Shown here: positions 34,797 through 40,202 of the stretch, piece after piece
How positions within the stretch are numbered: position 1 is the stretch's first letter
Layout: each line of letters opens with the position of its first letter
NCBI GenBank assembly: GCA_964633845.1
Contig: CAZWLA010000008.1
Location: 1 to 40,202, forward strand
Direction of reading: 5' to 3'
Source of the DNA: JADHTT01 sp964633845
GTDB taxonomy: Bacteria; Campylobacterota; Campylobacteria; Campylobacterales; Arcobacteraceae
DNA length: 40,202 nucleotides
The notes under the pieces: generated by a model
The model's input: the letters and a program-made list of their open reading frames with translations, nothing else
Database searches by the model: none
Told to the model about the DNA's origin: nothing
Made by a program: the position numbers and the translations under genes

Positions 34797-34895
34797 CTAA
34801 AGCTTTACACCAGCATTTTCAAGATCAATATTGTCGTAACAACATGTCGTGAAAATGAGTGTAAAAGCTTTTAAAATTTCTTTTAGTGCATCCAT
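34797..34895 (-). CDS. 32-aa micro-ORF with strong Shine-Dalgarno
   Basis: Encodes a short peptide starting MDALKEILKAFTLIFTTCCY. GAGAGGAGG, the strongest ribosome-binding site in this operon, lies about 9 bases before the ATG. The start codon overlaps the GGATGCAC box (34886-34893 on the minus strand), shared with three other leftward ORFs and complementary to the loop of the 4.85-kb hairpin. The peptide has an amphipathic helix, a hydrophobic patch and a CC pair. It could be a small membrane-active or regulatory peptide, or a translated leader. Function unknown. Confidence 0.6.
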   Translation of the reverse strand: MDALKEILKAFTLIFTTCCYDNIDLENAGVKL

Positions 34896-34919
34896 TTTTT
34901 TATTCCTCCTCTCTTAAGA

Positions 34920-35050
34920 TTAAGCTACAAGCTCTTTGATTTGTTGTGATTCTAAGATGTAATCAAAAGCTTTTGAAGCTTCTGACATAGCTTTCCATAA
35001 GTATTTGTGATCTGATCGTTTAAAAGTTCTTTTGTTTTGTTTGTTTTCAT
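34920..35050 (-). pseudogene. Possible frameshifted small early gene
   Basis: An ATG at 35050 with AAGGA and the GGATGCAC box (35054-35061) opens a 32-codon frame ending at 34952. A different frame in the same stretch runs from 35048 to a stop at 34920. It reads like a real protein (SDHKYLWKAMSEASKAFDY ... QQIKELVA) but has no start codon. A one-base slip in the A-run after the ATG would join the start to this frame. So either the gene is broken, or it uses frameshifting, or only the 32-aa product is made. The box at its ribosome-binding site suggests it is or was a regulated early gene. Confidence 0.45.
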
Positions 35051-35068
35051 TTTGTGCATCCTTTTTAA

Positions 35069-35353
35069 TTAGTTTGTGTAAAAATTTTTACCATTTGATG
35101 TTGCTTCAAGTGAAGCTGATATATCATCTATTAGTCTTAATATGTTGTTAAAAGCACTTAATGTTCTTTTTGAAGCATTATTTTGGTTTTCAAAACTTAA
35201 CATATACTGTATGATCATACTTACACCTTGCAGATCTTCTGCTAATGTTGACATCTGTTCTAACATATCATCTTTTTGTGATTCAACTTTTGCTAGTTCT
35301 TTTTTAGTCTCTTCTAGCTCTTTGTATATTTTTTCTGATAGTGTTTTACTCAT
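35069..35353 (-). CDS. Coiled-coil early protein, first in leftward operon
   Basis: A 94-aa protein. Residues 1-45 are strongly coiled-coil (KTLSEKIYKELEETKKELAK), and the rest is helical with few charges. AAAGGA lies 8 bases before the ATG. It is the first gene of the leftward early operon and lies just inside the operator region at 35373-35454, so it is probably the first product expressed when the repressor is lost. No family recognised. Confidence 0.65.
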   Translation of the reverse strand: MSKTLSEKIYKELEETKKELAKVESQKDDMLEQMSTLAEDLQGVSMIIQYMLSFENQNNASKRTLSAFNNILRLIDDISASLEATSNGKNFYTN

Positions 35354-35372
35354 TTTTGCTTTCCTTTAAAAC

Positions 35373-35454
35373 TGTCAATATTGACAACTTTTCATATTTA
35401 GAATTGTGACATAGGACAACTTAAATCAAACTTAATATATTGTCATTATTGACA
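35373..35454. promoter_or_regulatory. Palindromic operators of a divergent promoter region
   Basis: TGTCAATATTGACA (35373-35386) is a perfect 14-bp palindrome. TGTCATTATTGACA (35441-35454) is the same with one base changed. A degenerate third copy (TGTGACATAGGACA, 35405-35418) lies between them. They sit between the leftward coiled-coil gene and the rightward HTH gene, the classical position of phage Cro/CI operators. The 64-aa HTH protein next to them is the likely ligand; the CI-like protein at 5.0 kb is the alternative. Confidence 0.75.
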
Positions 35455-35513
35455 ACTTTTTTAATTACTTTTGTTTAATATGACTATAAAGGGCTTTTTT
35501 GTAATATAAATAC

Positions 35514-35708
35514 ATGAATAAAATAACAAATAAAGATATTGCTGAATATATTGGTAAAGGTTTGGATACTGTAAACGGATGGAAACAAAAGCAACCAAAA
35601 CTTTTAGAGATTGTAAAAATAGGTGCATTTTGTAAAAAGAATGATCTTGATATAGATAAGATTAAAAAGCTTGTAGATATTCAAGAGATGGTAAAGGGTA
35701 GCAAATAA
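35514..35708 (+). CDS. Small Cro-like HTH regulator
   Basis: A 64-aa protein. Residues about 6-28 form an HTH (NKDIAEYIGKGLDTVNGWKQ) of the Cro/C1 type, the rest is helical. Most likely it binds the TGTCA-TGACA operators immediately upstream and controls the divergent early operon. There is no obvious ribosome-binding site near the ATG; AAGGG is about 20 bases away, so a leaderless or weak start is possible. The last base of its stop codon begins the next gene (TAATG). Confidence 0.7.
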   Translation: MNKITNKDIAEYIGKGLDTVNGWKQKQPKLLEIVKIGAFCKKNDLDIDKIKKLVDIQEMVKGSK

Positions 35709-35938
35709 TGGATTGGGCTATAGAAATTGTAATAAATATTCTAAGCCTGTCATTATTATGTATATTATATCTACCCACATATTTATGGTTTAATAATATA
35801 GCAAAAAAAGAAACTAATAATATTTATCTGGCTATATTGGCTTTATTAATATTCTTAGTTATCTTTAGCTTTGTTTTTGATCTAAGAGATGATGCACTAG
35901 GTTATTTTGATATTATTGATTATGGTGTAGAATATTAA
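35708..35938 (+). CDS. Two-TM small membrane protein
   Basis: A 76-aa protein. Two membrane segments are clear: about 5-27 (IEIVINILSLSLLCILYLPT) and about 38-58 (IYLAILALLIFLVIFSFVF). They are followed by a short acidic tail. It shares an operon with the upstream HTH regulator (TAATG coupling), so it could be expressed in lysogeny. Small membrane proteins in this place often provide superinfection exclusion or host-altering functions. That is inference; no family recognised. Confidence 0.65.
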   Translation: MDWAIEIVINILSLSLLCILYLPTYLWFNNIAKKETNNIYLAILALLIFLVIFSFVFDLRDDALGYFDIIDYGVEY

Positions 35939-36150
35939 TAGTCTTCTTCCATAAGCTCTAAGCACGAAGATTTTTAGAAAATAAAGCAAATAATTGAGAT
36001 ATTTAACGGTTTGGGCTAAGGCACGGGGTTTTTTTGAAATTGCGACCCATCCCATTGAGCTTTTGAGTCAATTTAATACAGTTGCACTATAAATCACAAA
36101 ATATCAAAAGATCATAGAAAATCATTTTTATACTATAAATCACTAAAAAT

Positions 36151-36168
36151 CTGCACAAAATCTGCACA
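36151..36168 (-). repeat. Internal integrase arm-like repeat pair
   Basis: ctgcaca occurs at 36151-36157 and 36162-36168. On the minus strand this reads TGTGCAG twice with an 11-base period, the same core as the arm-type repeats at 113-136 and 40005-40056. With the core-like ggtgtcaag about 55 bases away, it looks like an inverted, shortened copy of the attL arm arrangement. Confidence 0.5.
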
Positions 36169-36210
36169 CTTTAAAATAAATTATTCAAAATACCCTTAAA
36201 ATAGGGCTTC

Positions 36211-36230
36211 AAATGGTATTTGGTGTCAAG
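36211..36230 (+). repeat. 20-bp repeat containing inverted att core (internal copy)
   Basis: aaatggtatttggtgtcaag matches 40151-40170 at 19 of 20 positions. It contains ggtgtcaag, the reverse complement of cttgacacc in the att core. The two copies flank the packaging operon. Confidence 0.7.
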
Positions 36231-36333
36231 TACAGCAATTGAAACTGTACAGTTTTTTTTCATTTTATATAAAATAATGCTTGTATTTTTTAATGCTAAA
36301 TGGATGTATTTTTTTTGAGGTCAATTTTTTTTA

Positions 36334-36352
36334 GGGGGGGGTATGAACCCCC
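36334..36352. other. G8/C5 hairpin in AT-rich spacer
   Basis: Eight G (36334-36341), six bases, then five C (36348-36352) form a GC stem next to an eight-base T-run upstream. It is very unlike the surrounding AT-rich DNA. It is not placed as a standard terminator on either strand. Possible roles include a packaging signal near the terminase genes or a transcription block. Confidence 0.4.
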
Positions 36353-36487
36353 ACGGGCATGATCGTATATATATAGATACACTACACTATAAATATAATT
36401 TTTCAAAAAAAGTCAATAAACAAGATGACTCAATAAGAAACTTTACTTTTTTGTCTTATAAAGCTTTCTATCCCTAGGTGTTCGTGC

Positions 36488-36592
36488 TTATAGAGGTGGC
36501 AACTTCTTTTTGCCCTTGCTTTGCTTATGCTCTTGCAAATAAATCACTCCTACTGCTGTAAATACGACTACGATTATTATCTCTACTACCAT
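36488..36592 (-). CDS. 34-aa single-TM peptide after terL
   Basis: A small ORF overlapping the last 7 bases of the terminase gene, with GAGGAAG about 7 bases before ATG. The peptide begins MVVEIIIVVVFTAVGVIYLQ, a single membrane helix, and ends in a basic tail (KQSKGKKKLPPL). This is the form of a tiny membrane regulator or a spanin/holin-like peptide. It is the last gene in the packaging operon. No family can be assigned at this length. Confidence 0.55.
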   Translation of the reverse strand: MVVEIIIVVVFTAVGVIYLQEHKQSKGKKKLPPL

Positions 36593-38178
36593 ACTGATTC
36601 TTCCTCTTCTTCCTCTTCATAAGGTGTATGTGATTTAAATGCTTGGAATCTTCTTTGATATGCAATAGTATCAATGATATTATCTTCTGCACCCTCAATA
36701 TCAATATCAAAAGCTAGATACTCTGCTTCTGCTTTAGATGTATTTGGATCACTTTTGTTGAACCAAACTTTTCCAGCTAAAAATAGTACTTCCATATTTG
36801 CTATTCTAATATTCTTATTTACACCATTATGAGATACTTCCTCTACTGGAACTTTAATACCAGTTGCTTTTTGAAACTCATTAATAGTATAAAAGTATTC
36901 ATTTTGCATACCACCAGATTCTATACCTAGTCGTGAATATCCAAATGTTTTAAAGGTTCTCATAATGTTTACTGATTTATCAAAAGGTGTCCATTTCCCA
37001 GCACTAATATCTATAATATACATATTATCTTGACTATCATAAGCACAAGTTACAATTACACTATCATCATTACCTTTTGCTGTTTTACTTCCAGTTGATC
37101 CTTGATCTTTAGTAGCAAACTTTACAGTATCTTCAATTTTGATTTTTTTACCATCATCAAATACAATATTTGTAGGTTCTGGAATTAAAACTCTTTTCTT
37201 TTCAAGTGCATTTTCAAATTCTATATATGTTTCTTTGGTTGTATATTCTACATGAGAAAAATACTTAAAATATTCTGATTTGAACATTCTATTTTCATCT
37301 GCTTGAGCTACGCACAAATACTCTTGATAAAATGCTTTTAATTGACCCAGCTCCTCATATTCTTCTTTAATATCTTCTAATGATTCTATTTCAACTTCTT
37401 TACCAGTCTTTAATAAAATATCCTTTTCTTTTGCTCTTGCTTCCGCTGAGGTAAGAGGAAATCTATCTTTCCATGCACTTTTACCATTTTCTATAATAGG
37501 GATAATTAATGTATCCCATCTATTTTTCTTTTTTCTTTTAGTGTTTTTTGGATGGAGTATTCTATTCAATAAACTATCCACATGAAGAATAGTACCAACA
37601 AATATTACACGACCATATATTGGATCAAGTGCTGGTAAACATTCACCATAAAACCATTTTCTTAATTTTTTCCTATTTTCTTTGGTCTTAATAGCATATT
37701 GTCCTTGATTGGATTCAATATCATCATAAATATGCAAGGTTGGTCTAGCAAATTCATATGTAGAACCTCTTGGATCTTGACCAGCTCCATAAACTTCAAC
37801 ATAGCAAATATGTTTATCATCTACAATAACTTCAATAGCATTTGTTTTCCAAACACTACCCTTTTTAATGTTGTAACCTTTTTTAATGGCATTGATAATC
37901 ATAGTCTTAGCATCTGAAATAAACTTTGTAGCTTTTGTTTCAGTAGTAGAAAAGATTTGTATAAATCTTTCATGCTCATAGAATATCTTTGAAAAAATAT
38001 CTACTTTGTTTATAGATGTAGTTTTTCCACCACCCCTAAACATACATATAGCTTTATACTTAGATGGTTTTTGTAAAAACTCATGTAATCTTATATGTAC
38101 TCTTGGTGTTTTCTCTGTAAATATTGCTGGTGCAATATGTTTAGCTGTTTTTAGTTTTAGAAGTGGAGATATTGACAT
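36586..38178 (-). CDS. terL: Terminase large subunit (packaging ATPase-nuclease)
   Basis: Motor that pumps DNA into the procapsid and cuts the concatemer. At 530 aa it is in the usual range. Walker A is RGGGKTT (residues 48-54), Walker B is LHIYDDIE (near 152) and the coupling motif is FVGTILH. The C-terminal nuclease domain has acidic residues in ATKDQGSTGSK and a YIIDISAGKW strand typical of RNase H-like terminase nucleases. The form of the ATPase motifs is closest to T7/gp19-like terminases. It ends in an acidic EEEEEE run. It lies in an operon on the opposite strand from, and 31 kb away from, the portal gene in the integrated form; the two come nearer when the genome is circular. Confidence 0.92.
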   Translation of the reverse strand: MSISPLLKLKTAKHIAPAIFTEKTPRVHIRLHEFLQKPSKYKAICMFRGGGKTTSINKVDIFSKIFYEHERFIQIFSTTETKATKFISDAKTMIINAIKKGYNIKKGSVWKTNAIEVIVDDKHICYVEVYGAGQDPRGSTYEFARPTLHIYDDIESNQGQYAIKTKENRKKLRKWFYGECLPALDPIYGRVIFVGTILHVDSLLNRILHPKNTKRKKKNRWDTLIIPIIENGKSAWKDRFPLTSAEARAKEKDILLKTGKEVEIESLEDIKEEYEELGQLKAFYQEYLCVAQADENRMFKSEYFKYFSHVEYTTKETYIEFENALEKKRVLIPEPTNIVFDDGKKIKIEDTVKFATKDQGSTGSKTAKGNDDSVIVTCAYDSQDNMYIIDISAGKWTPFDKSVNIMRTFKTFGYSRLGIESGGMQNEYFYTINEFQKATGIKVPVEEVSHNGVNKNIRIANMEVLFLAGKVWFNKSDPNTSKAEAEYLAFDIDIEGAEDNIIDTIAYQRRFQAFKSHTPYEEEEEEESVW

Positions 38179-38191
38179 ATTAAATTATCTT

Positions 38192-38713
38192 CTAAAAAGG
38201 GATCTCTTCATCATCAACATTAATTTCAGGCATTTGTGCTTGTGTTGATGCTTGATCATATTGATCTTGTTGATTATGATGTTCATCTGAGTTGTCTTTT
38301 TGATCTTGTGATGGAATATCCCATACAACTTCATGACTCCATGTGATAGTGTTTGGATCTTCATTTTCAAAAGGTTTTGCTTCAAAAATTGCAAAATGCA
38401 ACACCCCACCAATTGCTAAAAATGCTGGTGACTTAATAGATCCACTTTTATATACAATACCACTATCTGTTGTCTTATTCCAAATTCCACCTACTGTAAC
38501 TTTTCTGTAGTTCTCATTTTTTCTATTATATGAAAATTTGATTAGAAAATCAGGTTTATTATCGCCTTGTTCTTTTTTTGGATTTGGGCTTACAACAAAA
38601 GTTGCACTTGTCATAAACGGGGGTCTTATGCTCATCTCTAAGTATTGAACTACTTTTTGATTTTCACCAGTTCCTACTGTAAATTTTTTCTTGTTAATTA
38701 TTCCTATATTCAT
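38192..38713 (-). CDS. DUF736/SSB-like protein with acidic single-strand-binding-protein tail
   Basis: A 173-aa protein. The N-terminal 115 residues resemble DUF736-type small beta domains: opening MNIGIINKKKF, then PNPKKEQGDNKPDFLIKF and VGGIWNKTTDSG. A Gln/Asp-rich linker follows, and the C-terminus ends DDEEIPF, the classic protein-interaction tip of bacterial and phage single-strand DNA-binding proteins. It probably coats single-stranded DNA during phage replication or recombination and recruits partners. It lies between terS and terL, an unusual place. Overlaps the terS stop by TAATG; GAGGAAGAGGA before the ATG. Confidence 0.7.
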   Translation of the reverse strand: MNIGIINKKKFTVGTGENQKVVQYLEMSIRPPFMTSATFVVSPNPKKEQGDNKPDFLIKFSYNRKNENYRKVTVGGIWNKTTDSGIVYKSGSIKSPAFLAIGGVLHFAIFEAKPFENEDPNTITWSHEVVWDIPSQDQKDNSDEHHNQQDQYDQASTQAQMPEINVDDEEIPF

Positions 38714-39252
38714 TATTCCTCTTCCTCTACATCTACATCTATTGCATCAAACTCATCCATAATCTGATCACTAGATAGTTTTTCACCACCAGCATCAGCA
38801 ATACGATCAAGCAACTTATCTTCTCTACCACCAGTTAATACTGCTATATCTTTTACAATTTTTACATCCTCCCTTGTGATTACTTTATTTTTGTCATAAT
38901 TACTTGTTGTTTGTTGCAAAAACAATTCCATAATCTCATAACAATCTGCTGTGAGTTCATTGTTTCTATTTATATCTACAAGTCTTTTTTTAACTACACT
39001 AGAAAGTGCTTTTTCTTCTGTGGTTTTATCTTCATCATCTATAACAATTATTTGTAATTGTTGATCAAGTTGCTCTTTCCACATAAATCTTTTTGACCAT
39101 CTTTGAATTGCTGAACTAGATCCAGTAAATCCCTCATCTTTTAATTGGTCTGCAATTTTTGAAAATGGTGTAGGTTTATAATCATTTTCAGGTTTTGATC
39201 CCTCTAAATAAATCTCATATGCTCTTATTTGAGATGGTGTCATCATTTCCAT
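38713..39252 (-). CDS. terS: Putative terminase small subunit
   Basis: A 179-aa protein with AAGGG before the ATG. The N-terminal 60 residues contain an HTH: FSKIADQLKDEGFTGSSSAI followed by QRWSKRFMWKEQLDQQ, very like small terminase DNA-recognition domains. The middle is helical (oligomerisation) and the C-terminus is acidic (DEFDAIDVDVEEEE). Position upstream of terL with one gene between supports the call. It would bind the packaging site, which may be in one of the two non-coding flanks of this operon. Confidence 0.75.
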   Translation of the reverse strand: MEMMTPSQIRAYEIYLEGSKPENDYKPTPFSKIADQLKDEGFTGSSSAIQRWSKRFMWKEQLDQQLQIIVIDDEDKTTEEKALSSVVKKRLVDINRNNELTADCYEIMELFLQQTTSNYDKNKVITREDVKIVKDIAVLTGGREDKLLDRIADAGGEKLSSDQIMDEFDAIDVDVEEEE

Positions 39253-39506
39253 TGATAACCCTTATTTCCATAAAGTTGAAAGTTTGATAATATGTGATAA
39301 GTTTTTCCAATGTTTTTAGTACCACCATAAGTTTCATCTAAATACTTTTGAGCTTGATATTGAAAGTCAAAGTCTAAGATCTTCTTTGGACCACTAGGAG
39401 GAGTAACAATTAATCTTGTTTCTAAGCCAATATGTTGATTATCCTTTTTGGGATCTTTTGATTTTGTAACACCATATTGTTTTATATGTATTTCTATATT
39501 GTCCAT
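39243..39506 (-). CDS. Hypothetical small protein, first gene of the packaging operon
   Basis: An 87-aa protein overlapping the terS start by 10 bp. It has a short charged N-terminus (HIKQYGVTKSKDPKKDNQHI), a strand-rich middle (LETRLIVTPPSGPKKILDFD) and a C-terminus ending YHILSNFQLYGNKGYQWK. No strong ribosome-binding site. No recognised family. It may be an accessory of packaging or of the SSB-like protein. Confidence 0.55.
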   Translation of the reverse strand: MDNIEIHIKQYGVTKSKDPKKDNQHIGLETRLIVTPPSGPKKILDFDFQYQAQKYLDETYGGTKNIGKTYHILSNFQLYGNKGYQWK

Positions 39507-40004
39507 TACTTATCTTAGCTTTGTACTTTTTCTTTTTTGTCATACTTTTACTATCTCATTTATTGACTCAATAATGACTCAATAAATGACTTATATTTTT
39601 TAGCTAAGTTGAGTCAAACAAACTCTTTATTTATACTATTTATATTAGCTTTGTCTTATTGTCTTAGTAAAAAACAGTAAATAAGTAAAGAAAATAGGTA
39701 AAAGTATAATTAGGTAAATTCAAAAGGTTTTGAAAATGTAAAAAATATTAAGTCAATAAGGCAGAAGTATCCAAAGTATGTTAATGCTGGGGTCTATATG
39801 TATATTATGTATGTAGTTTTTGTGTAGTTGTCTTAAAGCAGAAGTGAGTCATTGAGTTAGTGAGCAGTTTTGTGCAATTTTTTAAATATGATGTAAAATG
39901 TTTTGTAGGTGCTATGAAGTTATGTTGTATTTTTTTTGTAAAAATTAATCTTTTTTTGAATATAAAATTAGAACTGAAATATGAATAATTACTGTGTAGT
40001 AAAT
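39507..40004. other. Non-coding region upstream of packaging operon, with tandem TGACTCAATAA
   Basis: No convincing gene. TGACTCAATAA occurs twice in tandem (39564-39574 and 39575-39585), bordered by a matching inverted repeat (tcatttattga and tcaataaatga at 39556-39589). The third exact copy lies at 36426. On the minus strand TAAGACAATAAGACAA lies at 39651-39666. AT-rich DNA with TATAAA-like hexamers around 39630-39645 would suit the leftward promoter of the operon. A degenerate arm-like pair (TGAGCAGTTTTGTGCA) starts at 39861. Tiny ORFs here lack ribosome-binding sites. Confidence 0.55.
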
Positions 40005-40056
40005 TGTGCAGTTTTTTTGTGAAAAAATGATGTGTGCAGTTTTTTGTGCAGTTTTT
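40005..40056 (+). repeat. Integrase arm-type repeats, right end
   Basis: Three TGTGCAGTTTTT units: a single copy at 40005-40016 and a tandem pair at 40033-40044 and 40045-40056. The pair and its flanks are identical over 26 bp to 112-137 in the left end. Repeats of this kind on both sides of the recombined att cores fit attL/attR arm sites bound by the integrase N-terminal domain. Confidence 0.65.
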
Positions 40057-40066
40057 TTTTGTCGAA

Positions 40067-40087
40067 TTTTTGTCACCCTGACAAAAA
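40067..40087. repeat. Perfect 9-bp inverted repeat near attR
   Basis: TTTTTGTCA-CCC-TGACAAAAA is a symmetric stem-loop with T and A runs at both ends. It could be a two-way terminator that insulates the prophage from host transcription, or a binding site in the recombination complex. Confidence 0.6.
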
Positions 40088-40150
40088 TATGGATGGATGT
40101 AAGCACCTTGCCATGGTGTGTGTAGTGTTTTTTTGTTGCTAAAGCCTATA

Positions 40151-40170
40151 AAATGGGATTTGGTGTCAAG
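40151..40170 (+). repeat. 20-bp repeat containing inverted att core (right copy)
   Basis: aaatgggatttggtgtcaag, 19/20 identical to 36211-36230. The ggtgtcaag end can pair with cttgacacc in attR (40192-40200), giving a perfect 9-bp stem with a 21-base loop. Confidence 0.7.
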
Positions 40171-40184
40171 GTCTGGTTTATTAT

Positions 40185-40202
40185 TCCCTCTCTTGACACC
40201 AT
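40185..40202 (+). other. attR: attR: right attachment core
   Basis: Exact 18-bp copy of the left end (tccctctcttgacaccat). Here it is only a duplicated tRNA 3'-end fragment: no tRNA precedes it in the window. Together with attL it defines the boundaries of the element. Confidence 0.75.

Larger units (their letters stand above)
35939..36487. other. Non-coding region with att-like and terminator-like elements
   Basis: About 550 bp without a credible gene. It holds a 12-bp direct repeat ACTATAAATCAC (36086-36097 and 36132-36143) with a shorter match at 36386-36394. It also holds the arm-like pair at 36151-36168, the 20-bp repeat at 36211-36230 and a short stem (gtacag/ctgtac) followed by T8 (about 36230-36260). 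An unusual G8 hairpin (36334-36352), TGACTCAATAA (36426-36436) and TAAGACAAAAAA on the minus strand (36447-36458) complete the list. Several elements recur at the right end of the window. Confidence 0.6.

Noticed and set aside
35959..36490. 10-bp inverted repeat taagcacgaa / ttcgtgctta at the two ends of the 36-kb spacer
   Set aside because: Short, and one copy overlaps a stop codon; no supporting duplication was seen.
36525..36710. Minus-strand 61-aa ORF rich in Lys/Arg/Ser over the end of terL
   Set aside because: Out-of-frame shadow of the terminase 3' end and the 34-aa peptide; no ribosome-binding site.
39529..39533. Minus-strand 34-codon ORF starting MTKKKKYKAKISNG ahead of the 87-aa gene
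   Set aside because: No ribosome-binding site, overlaps the 87-aa gene in another frame, and has simple Lys-rich content.
39913..39987. Plus-strand 24-codon ORF near the right end (MKLCCIFFVKINLF...)
   Set aside because: No ribosome-binding site and T-run-driven composition; most likely chance in AT-rich DNA.
40162..40200. ggtgtcaag / cttgacacc inverted pair read as integrase core-type sites around a crossover
   Set aside because: A 21-base spacing is too long for a tyrosine recombinase crossover region (usually 6-8 bases); kept only as a repeat feature.
1..40202. CRISPR array, rRNA or complete tRNA genes
   Set aside because: No regularly spaced direct repeats and no complete tRNA cloverleaf or rRNA sequence were recognised; only the tRNA-end-like att cores.

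Overview
This window looks like a complete integrated temperate phage (prophage) of about 40 kb from an AT-rich bacterium. An identical 18-bp sequence (tccctctcttgacaccat) forms both ends of the window. It reads like the 3' end of a tRNA gene (T-stem, acceptor stem, encoded CCA), so the ends are best read as attL and attR. A tyrosine integrase lies next to attL. The low G+C (about 30% by eye) and the Lys/Asn/Ile-rich proteins would fit Campylobacterota, perhaps an Arcobacter relative. That host call is inference; no host gene is present. There is a portal, a major capsid protein and a terminase, but no recognisable tail tube, sheath or tape-measure gene. Very large fibre and ejection-type proteins are present instead, so a podovirus-like virion is the best guess.

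Layout. (1) 0-4.8 kb, leftward: integrase, a small HTH protein (possible excisionase), a P4-type primase-helicase and a 138-aa protein. (2) 4.8-5.4 kb: a divergent control region with a long hairpin leader, then a CI-like repressor. (3) 5.4-32.3 kb, rightward: one nearly gapless late operon. It holds portal, scaffold-like and capsid genes, connectors, appendage proteins, a 1717-aa repetitive fibre, a lysis cassette (3TM-type holin, coiled-coil membrane protein, T4-type lysozyme), a lectin-like fibre, putative ejection proteins and a 1932-aa polyvalent protein with a HEYIH zincin motif and a PBECR-like nuclease region. A hairpin terminator ends it. (4) 32.5-35.35 kb, leftward early operon: small zinc-binding proteins, a PAPS-reductase-like PP-loop enzyme, a broken ParA-like gene and several microproteins. 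(5) 35.35-35.94 kb: palindromic operators, a small HTH regulator and a two-TM membrane protein. (6) 35.94-36.49 kb: non-coding, with att-like elements. (7) 36.49-39.5 kb, leftward packaging operon: a helical small gene, terS, a DUF736/SSB-like protein, terL and a 34-aa membrane peptide. (8) 39.5-40.2 kb: non-coding right end with integrase arm-type repeats and attR.

How it fits together. Two separate switch regions (4.9 kb and 35.4 kb) appear to control two leftward early operons. The late operon starts only 65 bp after the repressor gene, behind a hairpin that traps the portal ribosome-binding site. The most unusual signal is an 8-base box, GGATGCAC. It sits at the ribosome-binding site or start codon of four leftward ORFs. 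Its perfect complement lies in the loop of a 22-bp hairpin in the leader of the replication operon, so a self-pairing leader or trans-acting RNA switch is possible. The terminase operon is also bracketed on both sides by the same set of short non-coding motifs, including a 20-bp repeat and integrase arm-like sites.
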